NCBI GenBank assembly: GCA_012271065.1
Contig: JAAXHE010000113.1
Span: 1-21,109 of the forward strand
Direction of reading: 5' to 3'
DNA from: Candidatus Latescibacterota bacterium
GTDB lineage: Bacteria > Latescibacterota > UBA2968 > GCA-2709665
Length of the DNA: 21,109 nt
Within the stretch, counting starts at the first letter, position 1; each line of letters opens with the position of its first letter. The position numbers and the translations under genes are program-made. A model generated the notes under the pieces. That model saw nothing but the letters and a program-made list of their open reading frames with translations. It did no database searches and was not told the DNA's origin. Shown piece after piece: positions 7,505 to 16,125 of this stretch.

Positions 7505-10500
7505 ATGCGACATATGATTTCAGTCGTCCTGGGCTTTGCTTTATTGGCATTCGCGCATTCAGCCCGCGGGGATACGGCGGAAGTACAGGTTCAGGGAGCG
7601 CAGGGACCGGCGGACAGCATTCATCTGAAGTGGGACGGAAAACGGCCTGTTCCGACGGAAGGATCCGTGCCGGAGACACCGTCCACCACGGACGACTTCA
7701 GGGAGATGCTCGAGGACCTGCGTATCCAGAACCGCAAGTCGCTGCTGGAGCTCAAGCGGGACGTCGACGCGATGAACGTGGCGCTGGAAGCGGGATCGGT
7801 CGGCGCCGACGAGACCCGGTTGCTTCTGGCCGATATCCGTATGCGCCGCATTGACGCGCGTGTGAGCCTGAATCTGATGGGCTTTATGAACCGCGTTGCG
7901 CAGGATGAGGACCTGTCAGGGTTGTGGAGCGACCCTGTGCGCCTGTTCATGCCGGCTTCGGCGACGCCCAACATCCTGATCGTGAATCGCACCCGGGGAC
8001 ATTTGGCGGCGGACGTCTGGGACGCCGATACCATTCGCGTGGTGTACGTACCCGCGTTCTCCGGTTTCGCGAAGGAGGCCGTACCGGACGAAAACGCGCT
8101 GGAGAAAGCGGCGAACGTAAAGGCGGTTGTTTCCATGCATAGCGCCGCGGCGGTGGCCGCCGCGGTAGAGGGGATCGATAAATCACAGGGCGGAGGCATT
8201 TCGGGCGCGATAACGGTCGTTTCGGTTTCGGATCCCACCGGGATGTACGCGCCGCCGGGGGCGGCCGTGGATGACGCGCCCGCGCGGGGGATGCTGGTCT
8301 TTCCGTCCGTTATGGTGCCGCGCCCCGAACGGTTGTTGCTGGATCGCGCGGTGCCCGTGGCGATTCGTGACATGGAAGGCGTCCAGGTGGTCCATCTCGT
8401 CGACAGCGACAGGCTGCTGGAGCGCTTGAAGGCCGCGCCACGGAAGCGGACCGCGGCTTTCCAGCGGACAACGGGATTTGAGGGATACTGGGCGCAACGC
8501 GGTGCGCTGCCTGTGCCGGCAATGCGCGAACCGGGATCTTCCCGGCCAAGTGTCACCAGACGCACTGCGCCGCCCGCGGCGCTGGTAACCGACCCCAGGG
8601 GACCGGCCGCATTCAACCAGGGAGTCGGTCTGCTGGCTGCCGGCAAATTCGACGAAGCGAAGCAGCGATTCGAAGATGCCATCTCAGAAGACGACGGGTA
8701 CGCGCCTTCCTTTGTGGGGTTGGGAAGGGCTTATATGGGGCAGGGCGCCAGAGAAGACGCGGAGTATTATCTGAAGAAGGCATTGAAGCGGTCGCCCGGG
8801 TCTCGTTCAGCCCTGAAGGCGCTCAGCGACGCGGCGATGCATGCGGAAGATTGGGGAGACCTTAAAAAATGGTCGGGGAAGATTCTCGAGCGCGACCCGG
8901 GCAATCTGGAGGCGCTCTACCGGCGGGCTATCGCCTACCGGGAATCCGGCAAACATAAAGGGACGGTCCCGCGCTGGCTGGACTGGAGGCGATCGGAGCG
9001 AATCTTCAGTCAACTCGTTAACAAAGCGCCGCATTACCGCGACGTGCTCTATCAGTATGCAGTGCTCAAACGTTATGACAAGGCGTTTGTAAAAGCGATT
9101 CGGCTGGGCGAGAATCAGGTGCGGATCAAGCCCGACAATCCCTCGCACCGCCGCAGGCTGCGGCGTTTGTACCTGTATCTCCTGGACAATCTGGACCCGA
9201 AGGATGCGATAAAATGGATGCGAAAGCATGGTTCCGAATACGCGCGTTACTTCGAGGGCGAGGCCCTGCGGCTCGCCGGACGGACCGCCCGCGCCGATAC
9301 GGTGTTGCGGTCCTGGCTTGCTTCCGATCCTTCCTTGAGCGTAATACCGGCCTATCTTTCACTGGCGCGCATCGCTTACGGAAGCGAGGCCTTCGAGACC
9401 GGAGAGCGGCATTACAGCAATGCGGTGGAAAACATCCGGGACTCTCTGGACGCGCAACTGATGTACGAAGACGTGAAATACATCGTAACCGTAGAGGAAA
9501 TGGATGCGTTTTCCAAACTCGAAACGCCGGAGGCCTATCGGGAGTTCTTCCGGAAGTTCTGGGTGAGCCGTGACCCCACCCCTGCCGTGACTCCCAACGT
9601 GCGGCTGGCGGAGCACTACCGGCGGATTTTGTATGCCGAACGGTACTACATTTACGATGGATTTCGGACCTGGTTCTACGATCCGGACCAGGGCGATGAC
9701 ATCCCGTACCCGAGTACGGTCGAATTGAACGACAGGTTCAACGATCCGGGTCTGATATACATTCGTCACGGCCGCCCGTCGGATACGCAGAAGTTCTCCA
9801 TGGCCGAAGTCTGGCGCTACTGGAAGACGGATGCATTTGACAAGATGTTATTCAATTTCGCCGCAACACCCAGCAGTATGGGTTCCAACTGGCGTCTTGT
9901 GGAGTCCCTGTCCGGTTCGGGAAACTATGGCCGACGCCTTCGGTGGGGGAATGAGAAACTCAGGCGCGAAGTGCGCCGGTCTGTGGAGACGGCGCTGCAG
10001 ACAGACCGCCACACCTGGGAAGACGACGTGGATGACCTCGATTACGAGTCCTACCTGGCGTATTTCAAGGGCGAACGCGGCAGGGGCGACGTTGAGCTTT
10101 ATTACGGAATGCCATTCAAGGAATTGAAGAAGGACTTTCGTCAATTGCCCGATACGGCTGCGGTCTACCAATACGGCCTGGCGCTGCATGACATGCAGTG
10201 GAACCGGTACGAGAACCTGACCGGCTACGTGCGAAAATCCCATGTCGAGCGGTCGCGCTACGAAGACCGGAGCTTCGGAGTACTCCGGTTTTCCGCCGAC
10301 CCCGATTCAGGGCACGCGGCGTTTTTCCTCAGACCCTCACGAGACAACCTCCTTGGCGGCTGGAAGCAGGATCTGCGAATACCTGAATTCTCGGAGACCG
10401 AACTGGATATGAGCAGCGTCGTGCCGGCGCATGCGATCCGGGCCGACCTCGAGGGATCCCATGGGTTCAATCTTCGAGGAATCCATGCCGTACCCAATCC

Positions 10501-10837
10501 GTCTCTTCGATTCTCGCGCAAGGATCCGGTGCACATCTATTTCGAACTCTACAATTTGACGCCTGACGCGCGCGGCACGACGTCGTTCGAGGTCTCCTAC
10601 GGGTTGACCCGGCTGAAACGGCAGGGCATCCGGCGGCTGCTCAGAATCTTCGGCAGTGGCGAAAAACCCGCCACGACCGTCACGGTCGAGCGCATCGGCG
10701 ACACGCCGGATACAAGGGAGTCACTGGCGCTGGACCTGAACAAGGCCGGCTCAGGGGAGTTTCTGCTGAAGGTAACGGTCCGCGATATCCACGCCGGCAC
10801 GGAGCGTGAGCGGTCGGTGGAACTGGTTTTGGAATAG
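7505..10837 (+). CDS. Exported TPR/GWxTD-domain protein, paralogue 1
   Basis: This 1110-residue protein begins with a signal peptide (MRHMISVVLGFALLAFAHSA), so it should act in the periplasm or at the cell surface. Residues 60-135 are helical (DDFREMLEDLRIQNRKSLLE). Residues 145-320 form a mixed alpha/beta region absent from the two paralogues. TPRs run from about 367 to 640, clearest at FNQGVGLLAAGKFDEAKQRF and APSFVGLGRAYMGQGAREDA. A GWxTD-type domain follows: FFRKFWVSRDPTP, then RLAEHYRRILYAERYY (about 681-715). The signature itself is degraded and interrupted: GFRTWFYDPDQGDD, then about 15 extra residues before GLIYIRHGRPSDTQ. The C-terminus carries the shared beta domain, VHIYFELYNL at 1009-1018. 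The function of GWxTD proteins is not established. Position after the sigma/anti-sigma pair suggests an envelope role. Stop TAG at 10835. Confidence 0.85.
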   Translation: MRHMISVVLGFALLAFAHSARGDTAEVQVQGAQGPADSIHLKWDGKRPVPTEGSVPETPSTTDDFREMLEDLRIQNRKSLLELKRDVDAMNVALEAGSVGADETRLLLADIRMRRIDARVSLNLMGFMNRVAQDEDLSGLWSDPVRLFMPASATPNILIVNRTRGHLAADVWDADTIRVVYVPAFSGFAKEAVPDENALEKAANVKAVVSMHSAAAVAAAVEGIDKSQGGGISGAITVVSVSDPTGMYAPPGAAVDDAPARGMLVFPSVMVPRPERLLLDRAVPVAIRDMEGVQVVHLVDSDRLLERLKAAPRKRTAAFQRTTGFEGYWAQRGALPVPAMREPGSSRPSVTRRTAPPAALVTDPRGPAAFNQGVGLLAAGKFDEAKQRFEDAISEDDGYAPSFVGLGRAYMGQGAREDAEYYLKKALKRSPGSRSALKALSDAAMHAEDWGDLKKWSGKILERDPGNLEALYRRAIAYRESGKHKGTVPRWLDWRRSERIFSQLVNKAPHYRDVLYQYAVLKRYDKAFVKAIRLGENQVRIKPDNPSHRRRLRRLYLYLLDNLDPKDAIKWMRKHGSEYARYFEGEALRLAGRTARADTVLRSWLASDPSLSVIPAYLSLARIAYGSEAFETGERHYSNAVENIRDSLDAQLMYEDVKYIVTVEEMDAFSKLETPEAYREFFRKFWVSRDPTPAVTPNVRLAEHYRRILYAERYYIYDGFRTWFYDPDQGDDIPYPSTVELNDRFNDPGLIYIRHGRPSDTQKFSMAEVWRYWKTDAFDKMLFNFAATPSSMGSNWRLVESLSGSGNYGRRLRWGNEKLRREVRRSVETALQTDRHTWEDDVDDLDYESYLAYFKGERGRGDVELYYGMPFKELKKDFRQLPDTAAVYQYGLALHDMQWNRYENLTGYVRKSHVERSRYEDRSFGVLRFSADPDSGHAAFFLRPSRDNLLGGWKQDLRIPEFSETELDMSSVVPAHAIRADLEGSHGFNLRGIHAVPNPSLRFSRKDPVHIYFELYNLTPDARGTTSFEVSYGLTRLKRQGIRRLLRIFGSGEKPATTVTVERIGDTPDTRESLALDLNKAGSGEFLLKVTVRDIHAGTERERSVELVLE

Positions 10838-11197
10838 GCGCATGAATCGAACCTCTCTCCCCGGGCGCCTCAAAAGCGGGTAGACGTAAGCCGGTAGACG
10901 GGAGAGATTGCCTGCCTTGCGAGGATTCTTCTCGTGCCGGAGGCGAGAAGGAATAACAAACTGGGCAAGGATTTCATCTACCGTCTACCCTCTTCCCTTT
11001 CACCGCCTTTTGGCGACCTCTCCCCCCGGCCCCCTCTCCTGAAGGATTGAGGGCAAGACCAGACTGGCTGCATTCTGCGGACACACGACTGACCGATTTG
11101 TGGTCCGTTGGGATCCATTCGGAGGGGAAAACCAGACCTGCTCACCTGAAACGGCTCCAGATTACCGCAAGAACTGTTTATCTCCTGGAGGTCCAAC
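10838..11197. other. Intergenic gap inside the GWxTD cluster
   Basis: These 360 bp between paralogues 1 and 2 contain the second copy of the 139-bp repeat (10872-11010). The remaining 190 bp before the next start hold a strong ribosome site just ahead of 11198 but no promoter or T-tailed hairpin I can name. The gap may separate the cluster into two transcripts, or the repeat may be transcribed as a hairpin within one. Confidence 0.6.
10872..11010. repeat. 139-bp dispersed repeat, copy B
   Basis: This aligns end to end with 1713-1851. It begins aaaagcgggta and ends ttcaccgccttt. The termini are imperfect inverted repeats: ggtagacggg in the left arm matches the reverse complement of ccgtctaccc in the right. 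The centre is a hairpin, ttctcg/cgagaa. It sits between two paralogous genes rather than inside one and has no coding capacity. Confidence 0.75.
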
Positions 11198-13531
11198 ATG
11201 AGACCAGCAGCGGTTATGAAGGTTCTGGCGATTGCCGCGATGACGTTCTTCAATGCGGAGGCCGGAGCGACGACGATGTCCACTGAGGATCGAGCGTTGG
11301 TGCAGAACCTCTACACCGAGGGAAAGGATCTGTTCGACAGCGACAGCCTGGACGCGGCAGCTTCAAAATTCCGTGCTGCGATTGAGATCGACAGGAAACA
11401 TGCGCCTTCGCACGTCGGTCTGGGCCACGTGTTTCTGGAGTATGGAGACTTGAGCGCCGCCGAACAGGCATTTATGGATGCCCGGCGGAGGCAGCACAAA
11501 TACGCTCCGGCGTACAACGGACTCGGGTTGGTGTGGCGAGAAAAACCCAAGGGCCTGTACACGGCGATCGACTACTTCAAGAAGGCACTGCAATACGACC
11601 GGAACTACCTGGACGCGCGTTATCATATCGCCGAGGCGAGATACGCATTGGGGGAACACGATGTAAAGCGCGAAGCGGAAAAGCTCCTCCAAATGGATGC
11701 AACTTTTGCGCCGGCGCATCGGCTGCTCGGTGAATGGTATGAGACATTCAAGGAAGATCATCTGCGCGCGACGGAGCACTACGAACAATACCTATCTCTA
11801 AGGCCCGATGATCTGGACGTCACTCTGCGTCTTGCCGAAGCGCTTGCCAACGTCGGCGACCATGCGCGCGTTGTCGACCTGATGCGCAGGCAGATACTGA
11901 GCCATCCGGATGCAATCCAAATCTCGCCCGTTCTCGCGAACGCCTACATGGAACTGGATTCTCTGGACCTGGCGGAGGTCGCCTACGAGAGCTTTCTCGA
12001 TGCATGTGAACCGGCGGAACGGCTGCTGTATGAGGATATCCGTCTCCTGGCTTCTGCCGATGAATACGAGGCTTTCGCTCAGGCGCCGGATCGAAACCCC
12101 TACCTGAACCGGTTCTGGGGAGAAAGGGACCCGGATCTGACAACTGCGGCCAACGAGCGGAGATTGGAACATTACCGGCGTGTGTGGTTCGCGCGACGGC
12201 ATTTTTCCAAATCGCGGCAACCATGGGATACGCGGGGAGAAGTATACGTGAGATTCGGAGAACCGGACCATCGATCGAGGTCCGACTGGGTTAATTTTCA
12301 GCAGAGTCTCGAAGTCCAGCGTGTGAAGGAGGCGCTTGCAGGGCAGATCCACGGAGCGGCGGACATCGCGAGTTGGGGAGACATCCTGGTTGCCTTTCCG
12401 GTTCGCAGTATCCCCGAGGGGCACGACTTCGGCGGATTCATGGCTCCCGCATATAGACCGGTGATTGCGAATGGAGTGGACGAATCTATGGTACCATGGG
12501 AAAGCTGGGTCTATGTCAATAACGGCGCGGGAGGCGGCATGGAGGTAACGTTTACGGATGAGATGTTGAACGGGAAATTCGACTTCGCGCCGCCGCCGGT
12601 GGACGCGGATATAGACATCGGAAAACTGGCCGCATTCAACCGGTTGAGTCCCCGAAATGTGAGCATGCGGGCGGCGGCGCGGATGCCGAACTACTATCAG
12701 CCGACTGAGAACGAAGATCCGCTGGAGTTCTACTACGATCTGGCAGATTTCCGAGGGCAGGCTGAAGCGGCATCCGCACTGGAAGTCTACTCTGGTATTC
12801 CACGGCACGCTGCTTTGTACGTGGAGGCCGAGGACGCAACGACGCTGGACGTCGAAAGGACAGTGGCTCTATTGAACAAGGAAACAGGCAAGGTTTACCG
12901 CGAGAAGGGCGACGTACTGTTCAGGCGGCAGGGGGATGTGAGTCAAACACAGGGAGCGTTCGTTCCTGACGTCGTTCGGCTGGATGTTCCTCCGGGCCAT
13001 TACAGGATGGAGGTGAAGGCCAGGGACAAGCGCAGCGGCAGGCGCGGGCGGTACCGGCAGATCATCCACGTGGAAGCCTACCCTGAGACCGGTCTTCGGA
13101 TGAGCGATCTGGAACTGGCCTGGCGGATCACTGAGGACAACGCGGACGGAAAGTTCAGCAAGGGAGACCTGCACGTCGTGCCAATGCCGACCCGTACCTA
13201 CGGCAAGGTACACAGCGTCTACGTGTACTACGAAATATATAATCTGACGAGGGATACGTTTGGGAGAACGAGATACCGGATCACCTACACCGTAGGCAAA
13301 AAAGGAGATTCCGAGGTTGGCAATATCGCACGGCTCGTGAGGCTGCGACGGAATCGGCAGACGGAGGTCGAGGTGGCATCCGAGCAGGTCGGTACAGATC
13401 CCACCGAGGTGGAATACGTCGCGCTGCAACTGGGACAGCATAACGATGGACGGCAGGTGCTGCAGGTGGCGATCACGGATCTGAACAGTGGTGAAACCGT
13501 GACCAAGGATGCGGGGTTCGTGGTGAAGTGA
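11198..13531 (+). CDS. Exported TPR/GWxTD-domain protein, paralogue 2
   Basis: This 777-residue protein starts at ATG 11198 with GGAGG 6 bases upstream. A signal peptide covers about residues 1-23. TPRs fill residues 33-270: GKDLFDSDSLDAAASKFRAA, SHVGLGHVFLEYGDLSAAEQ, YNGLGLVWREKPKGLYTAID, HYEQYLSLRPDD. The GWxTD-type domain follows: LNRFWGERDPDL, then ERRLEHYRRVWFARRHF (320-336), then PWDTRGEVYVRFGEPDHR (342-359). This last block aligns with the GWxTD signature but lacks its initial Gly-Trp. The C-terminal beta domain has VYVYYEIYNL (674-683) and ends with VAITDLNSGE and FVVK. Its order matches paralogues 1 and 3. The stop overlaps the next start (TGATG), so the two genes are probably translationally coupled. 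It is probably periplasmic or surface-exposed; the biochemical role is unknown. Confidence 0.86.
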   Translation: MRPAAVMKVLAIAAMTFFNAEAGATTMSTEDRALVQNLYTEGKDLFDSDSLDAAASKFRAAIEIDRKHAPSHVGLGHVFLEYGDLSAAEQAFMDARRRQHKYAPAYNGLGLVWREKPKGLYTAIDYFKKALQYDRNYLDARYHIAEARYALGEHDVKREAEKLLQMDATFAPAHRLLGEWYETFKEDHLRATEHYEQYLSLRPDDLDVTLRLAEALANVGDHARVVDLMRRQILSHPDAIQISPVLANAYMELDSLDLAEVAYESFLDACEPAERLLYEDIRLLASADEYEAFAQAPDRNPYLNRFWGERDPDLTTAANERRLEHYRRVWFARRHFSKSRQPWDTRGEVYVRFGEPDHRSRSDWVNFQQSLEVQRVKEALAGQIHGAADIASWGDILVAFPVRSIPEGHDFGGFMAPAYRPVIANGVDESMVPWESWVYVNNGAGGGMEVTFTDEMLNGKFDFAPPPVDADIDIGKLAAFNRLSPRNVSMRAAARMPNYYQPTENEDPLEFYYDLADFRGQAEAASALEVYSGIPRHAALYVEAEDATTLDVERTVALLNKETGKVYREKGDVLFRRQGDVSQTQGAFVPDVVRLDVPPGHYRMEVKARDKRSGRRGRYRQIIHVEAYPETGLRMSDLELAWRITEDNADGKFSKGDLHVVPMPTRTYGKVHSVYVYYEIYNLTRDTFGRTRYRITYTVGKKGDSEVGNIARLVRLRRNRQTEVEVASEQVGTDPTEVEYVALQLGQHNDGRQVLQVAITDLNSGETVTKDAGFVVK

Positions 13532-15996
13532 TGGAGACCGCGGGTGCACGCACGCGTATGATGGCTTACTGGCTGGTCTTAAAAATGGGCGTTTTGAATT
13601 CCGCCATATATTGTCGGCCGGTCAGGCTGATATCAGGGCTGGTCGTCATGTTGGTGGTGCTTCTGGCGACAGGCGAAGTACGCACAGATACAAAGGACGC
13701 GCGAAGGGATTCGCTGTATCGCGAGGCGCTGGCGCGGGTCGGCCAGGTGCATCCGAAGGCGAGTATAGAGGCGTTTGAGCAGGTCTTGAAATTCAACTGG
13801 AAATTCGCGGCCGCGCACTATGAAATCGCAAAGCTTTACATGGAATTGAATACGCCGCTTACGCGCCAGAGCGCCCGCAAGGCACTGGATGAGGCGATTC
13901 GGCTCGATCCTGAAAACAAGGACTATCAGATGACGCTTGGCGAATTGCTCAGCAGGCAGGGGTTCTGGTGGCATGCCGTACGTCACTATGAAGAGCTGTT
14001 GCAAGCGGAGCCGGAAAACGCGGAAGCGGCATACTGGGCCGGATATTTCGCGGTTCAGGACTATCTCTCCTACATCGATAACGATAGTTGGAACCATATT
14101 GCCGAGCAGGATCTAGATCGGGCGAAGACCCATTTTCAACGCGGCATTGACGCGGACCCCGGTTTTCGCGGCACCTATAACCTGCTCGGACTCCTCCACA
14201 TCGAGACCGGGCAACCGGAAGCGATAATCCTCCTCTTCAAGGGACTTCTCGATCGGGCGCCGGAGGACAAGGACGCACTTCTTTATTGCGGCTTGGGTTA
14301 TCAGATGTTGGGGGAAATGGACGTCGCACACAACTATTACAAGCGAGCCCTCCAGCGAATGACCGGCGAGGAACGGTCCAGGATGGAGTCGGTGGATATC
14401 GTTGCTTCGGAAGAAGATCGTGTCCGGATGGCTCGGGCGATTGTATACGACGACACGGGCGTCGCGGATTGGACGCCCGTTGCGCGCGACCGTTTCTGGC
14501 GCAGCCACGATCCGCTGTTTCTGACGGAGTTCAACGAGAGAAAGATGGAGCATTATGGGCGGGTTGCATATGCCAATCTCAGGTTCGCCCGTCCCTTTAA
14601 GGGAATCGAGGGGTGGCAGACCGATCCGGGCAAGGCGTTTATCAAGTTCGGCCCGCATCTGAAACGGAGAATTTCGACAAATACGAGTAGATTCAGTCCG
14701 GCGCGATGGGATAATGTTTGGCGTTATGAGGATTTCAGCATCTCATTTCAAAGCAGCGACGGTTTGGGCGGATGGCGTTTTGCGCCGGGGTCCGCCGGCG
14801 GGGGCAAGAGTGCGCGAGAACTGACGGAGTTGGTCCGGGTTGTCGAAGAAGACGGGCGCATGTACAACGTCACACGAATGCGAAACGAACTGGGCGAATT
14901 TTATTCCGGTAAGGGTCGAAGAGAGAAGATGTGGGGTCCTACCAGACCTCCCGCCCGAAATGTGTTTCGAGACACGCCGCAGCGGTATATCGACCCGTAT
15001 CGCGAAAAGAAATATCAGATGCCGCACCAGGTCGCGGCTTTTCAGGAGGATGACAGTATTCGTGTGGAGTTCGCTTACGCAATTCCCAAAGCACGGGTAC
15101 GGTTGTCGGAACCGAGCGGATTTCTGGACCTTGAGGATGGCGTGTTTCTATTCGACGAAAAATGGGACGAAGTTTTCAGAAAGAGAAAGGACATTGCCAC
15201 GCGGTGGCCGGTCTTCGACCGGATGAAAGACACAGTCCGAGACAGCCTTCGACGCAACCACATCGTGTCGTACCGGACATTGCGGGTCGCGCCCCGGCAA
15301 CACCGGCTGGTGGTGGAGGTCCGGGACCGCGGCACTGGTTCTATCGGCACGTTTCGCGAATTCCGCGAGTTCCGGACCTTGGACTCTCTGTTGGCTATGA
15401 GCGATCTGCTGCTGGCGTCCGGGATCCAGCCGAAAAACGCATTTCCCGAAGGGCGCGAGGATCTCCTCGTCACGCCAAATCCTCTCCACACCTACGGCCG
15501 TTCGGAGCCGGTCTACATCTATCTCGAGATCTACAATCTCAAGAAAGACAAGTTCGGCGGGACCAAATACCGGATTTCCTACCGACTCACACGGCCGGAT
15601 CGCGAGGAAATCCGGCCGGAACGGTTCGCCGCGCTGGATGCGCCGGACGCGGGCACCGCCGTGGAGATTCAGACCGTCGTCGAGGAATCGATCGTTGAGA
15701 GAGAGGAAGACCTCTGGCGGGATGAACCTGAAGAGACCGTGAGTTACCGTGTCAGATACATCCTGCCGGAACGAAACAGGATCTCCGAAGAGATCGAGGA
15801 TACGCCACGCAGGAAGGAAGGCATCGAGACGACGGTCACGGCGCAATACCAGGGAAATCAGGAGGACGACTTCACCTTCCTCCAGATCGACGCGACAAAC
15901 GCCCCCGACGGTTTCCACAAGCTCATCGTAACCCTGAAAGACCTCTATACCGGCCAGATCGCAGAACGGGATGTGGTGTTCCGGGTGGTTGAGTGA
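13531..15996 (+). CDS. Exported TPR/GWxTD-domain protein, paralogue 3
   Basis: This 821-residue protein starts at ATG 13531, overlapping the TGA of the previous gene; a GTG at 13528 would add one residue. A hydrophobic segment (LISGLVVMLVVLLATGEV, about 33-50) preceded by Arg is a long signal peptide or anchor. TPRs occupy about 60-280: SIEAFEQVLKFNWKFAAAHY, ARKALDEAIRLDPENKDYQM, GFWWHAVRHYEELLQAEPEN, GQPEAIILLFKGLLDRAPED. It has the canonical GWxTD signature, RFWRSHDP, then NERKMEHYGRVAYANLRF, then G-W-Q-T-D-P-G-K-A-F-I-K-F-G-P (about 361-375). The C-terminal domain has VYIYLEIYNL (about 661) followed by KFGGTKYRISYRLTR. A charged insert of roughly 55 residues, rich in Glu/Arg, is absent from paralogues 1 and 2. 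The end, LIVTLKDLYTGQIAERDVVF, aligns with them again. Function unknown; envelope location inferred. Confidence 0.87.
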   Translation: METAGARTRMMAYWLVLKMGVLNSAIYCRPVRLISGLVVMLVVLLATGEVRTDTKDARRDSLYREALARVGQVHPKASIEAFEQVLKFNWKFAAAHYEIAKLYMELNTPLTRQSARKALDEAIRLDPENKDYQMTLGELLSRQGFWWHAVRHYEELLQAEPENAEAAYWAGYFAVQDYLSYIDNDSWNHIAEQDLDRAKTHFQRGIDADPGFRGTYNLLGLLHIETGQPEAIILLFKGLLDRAPEDKDALLYCGLGYQMLGEMDVAHNYYKRALQRMTGEERSRMESVDIVASEEDRVRMARAIVYDDTGVADWTPVARDRFWRSHDPLFLTEFNERKMEHYGRVAYANLRFARPFKGIEGWQTDPGKAFIKFGPHLKRRISTNTSRFSPARWDNVWRYEDFSISFQSSDGLGGWRFAPGSAGGGKSARELTELVRVVEEDGRMYNVTRMRNELGEFYSGKGRREKMWGPTRPPARNVFRDTPQRYIDPYREKKYQMPHQVAAFQEDDSIRVEFAYAIPKARVRLSEPSGFLDLEDGVFLFDEKWDEVFRKRKDIATRWPVFDRMKDTVRDSLRRNHIVSYRTLRVAPRQHRLVVEVRDRGTGSIGTFREFREFRTLDSLLAMSDLLLASGIQPKNAFPEGREDLLVTPNPLHTYGRSEPVYIYLEIYNLKKDKFGGTKYRISYRLTRPDREEIRPERFAALDAPDAGTAVEIQTVVEESIVEREEDLWRDEPEETVSYRVRYILPERNRISEEIEDTPRRKEGIETTVTAQYQGNQEDDFTFLQIDATNAPDGFHKLIVTLKDLYTGQIAERDVVFRVVE

Positions 15997-16125
15997 GTGA
16001 ACGACTCTGCGGCCGGAATGGATAGTGCGCTGGCGTTCGGGGTGTCTGGAGTTCTGGCTGCCTGTTGGTCTCCGTCGCATGTGTTTTTCGGAAGTTAAAT
16101 TCAATAATATTCAAATCTGATTTGG

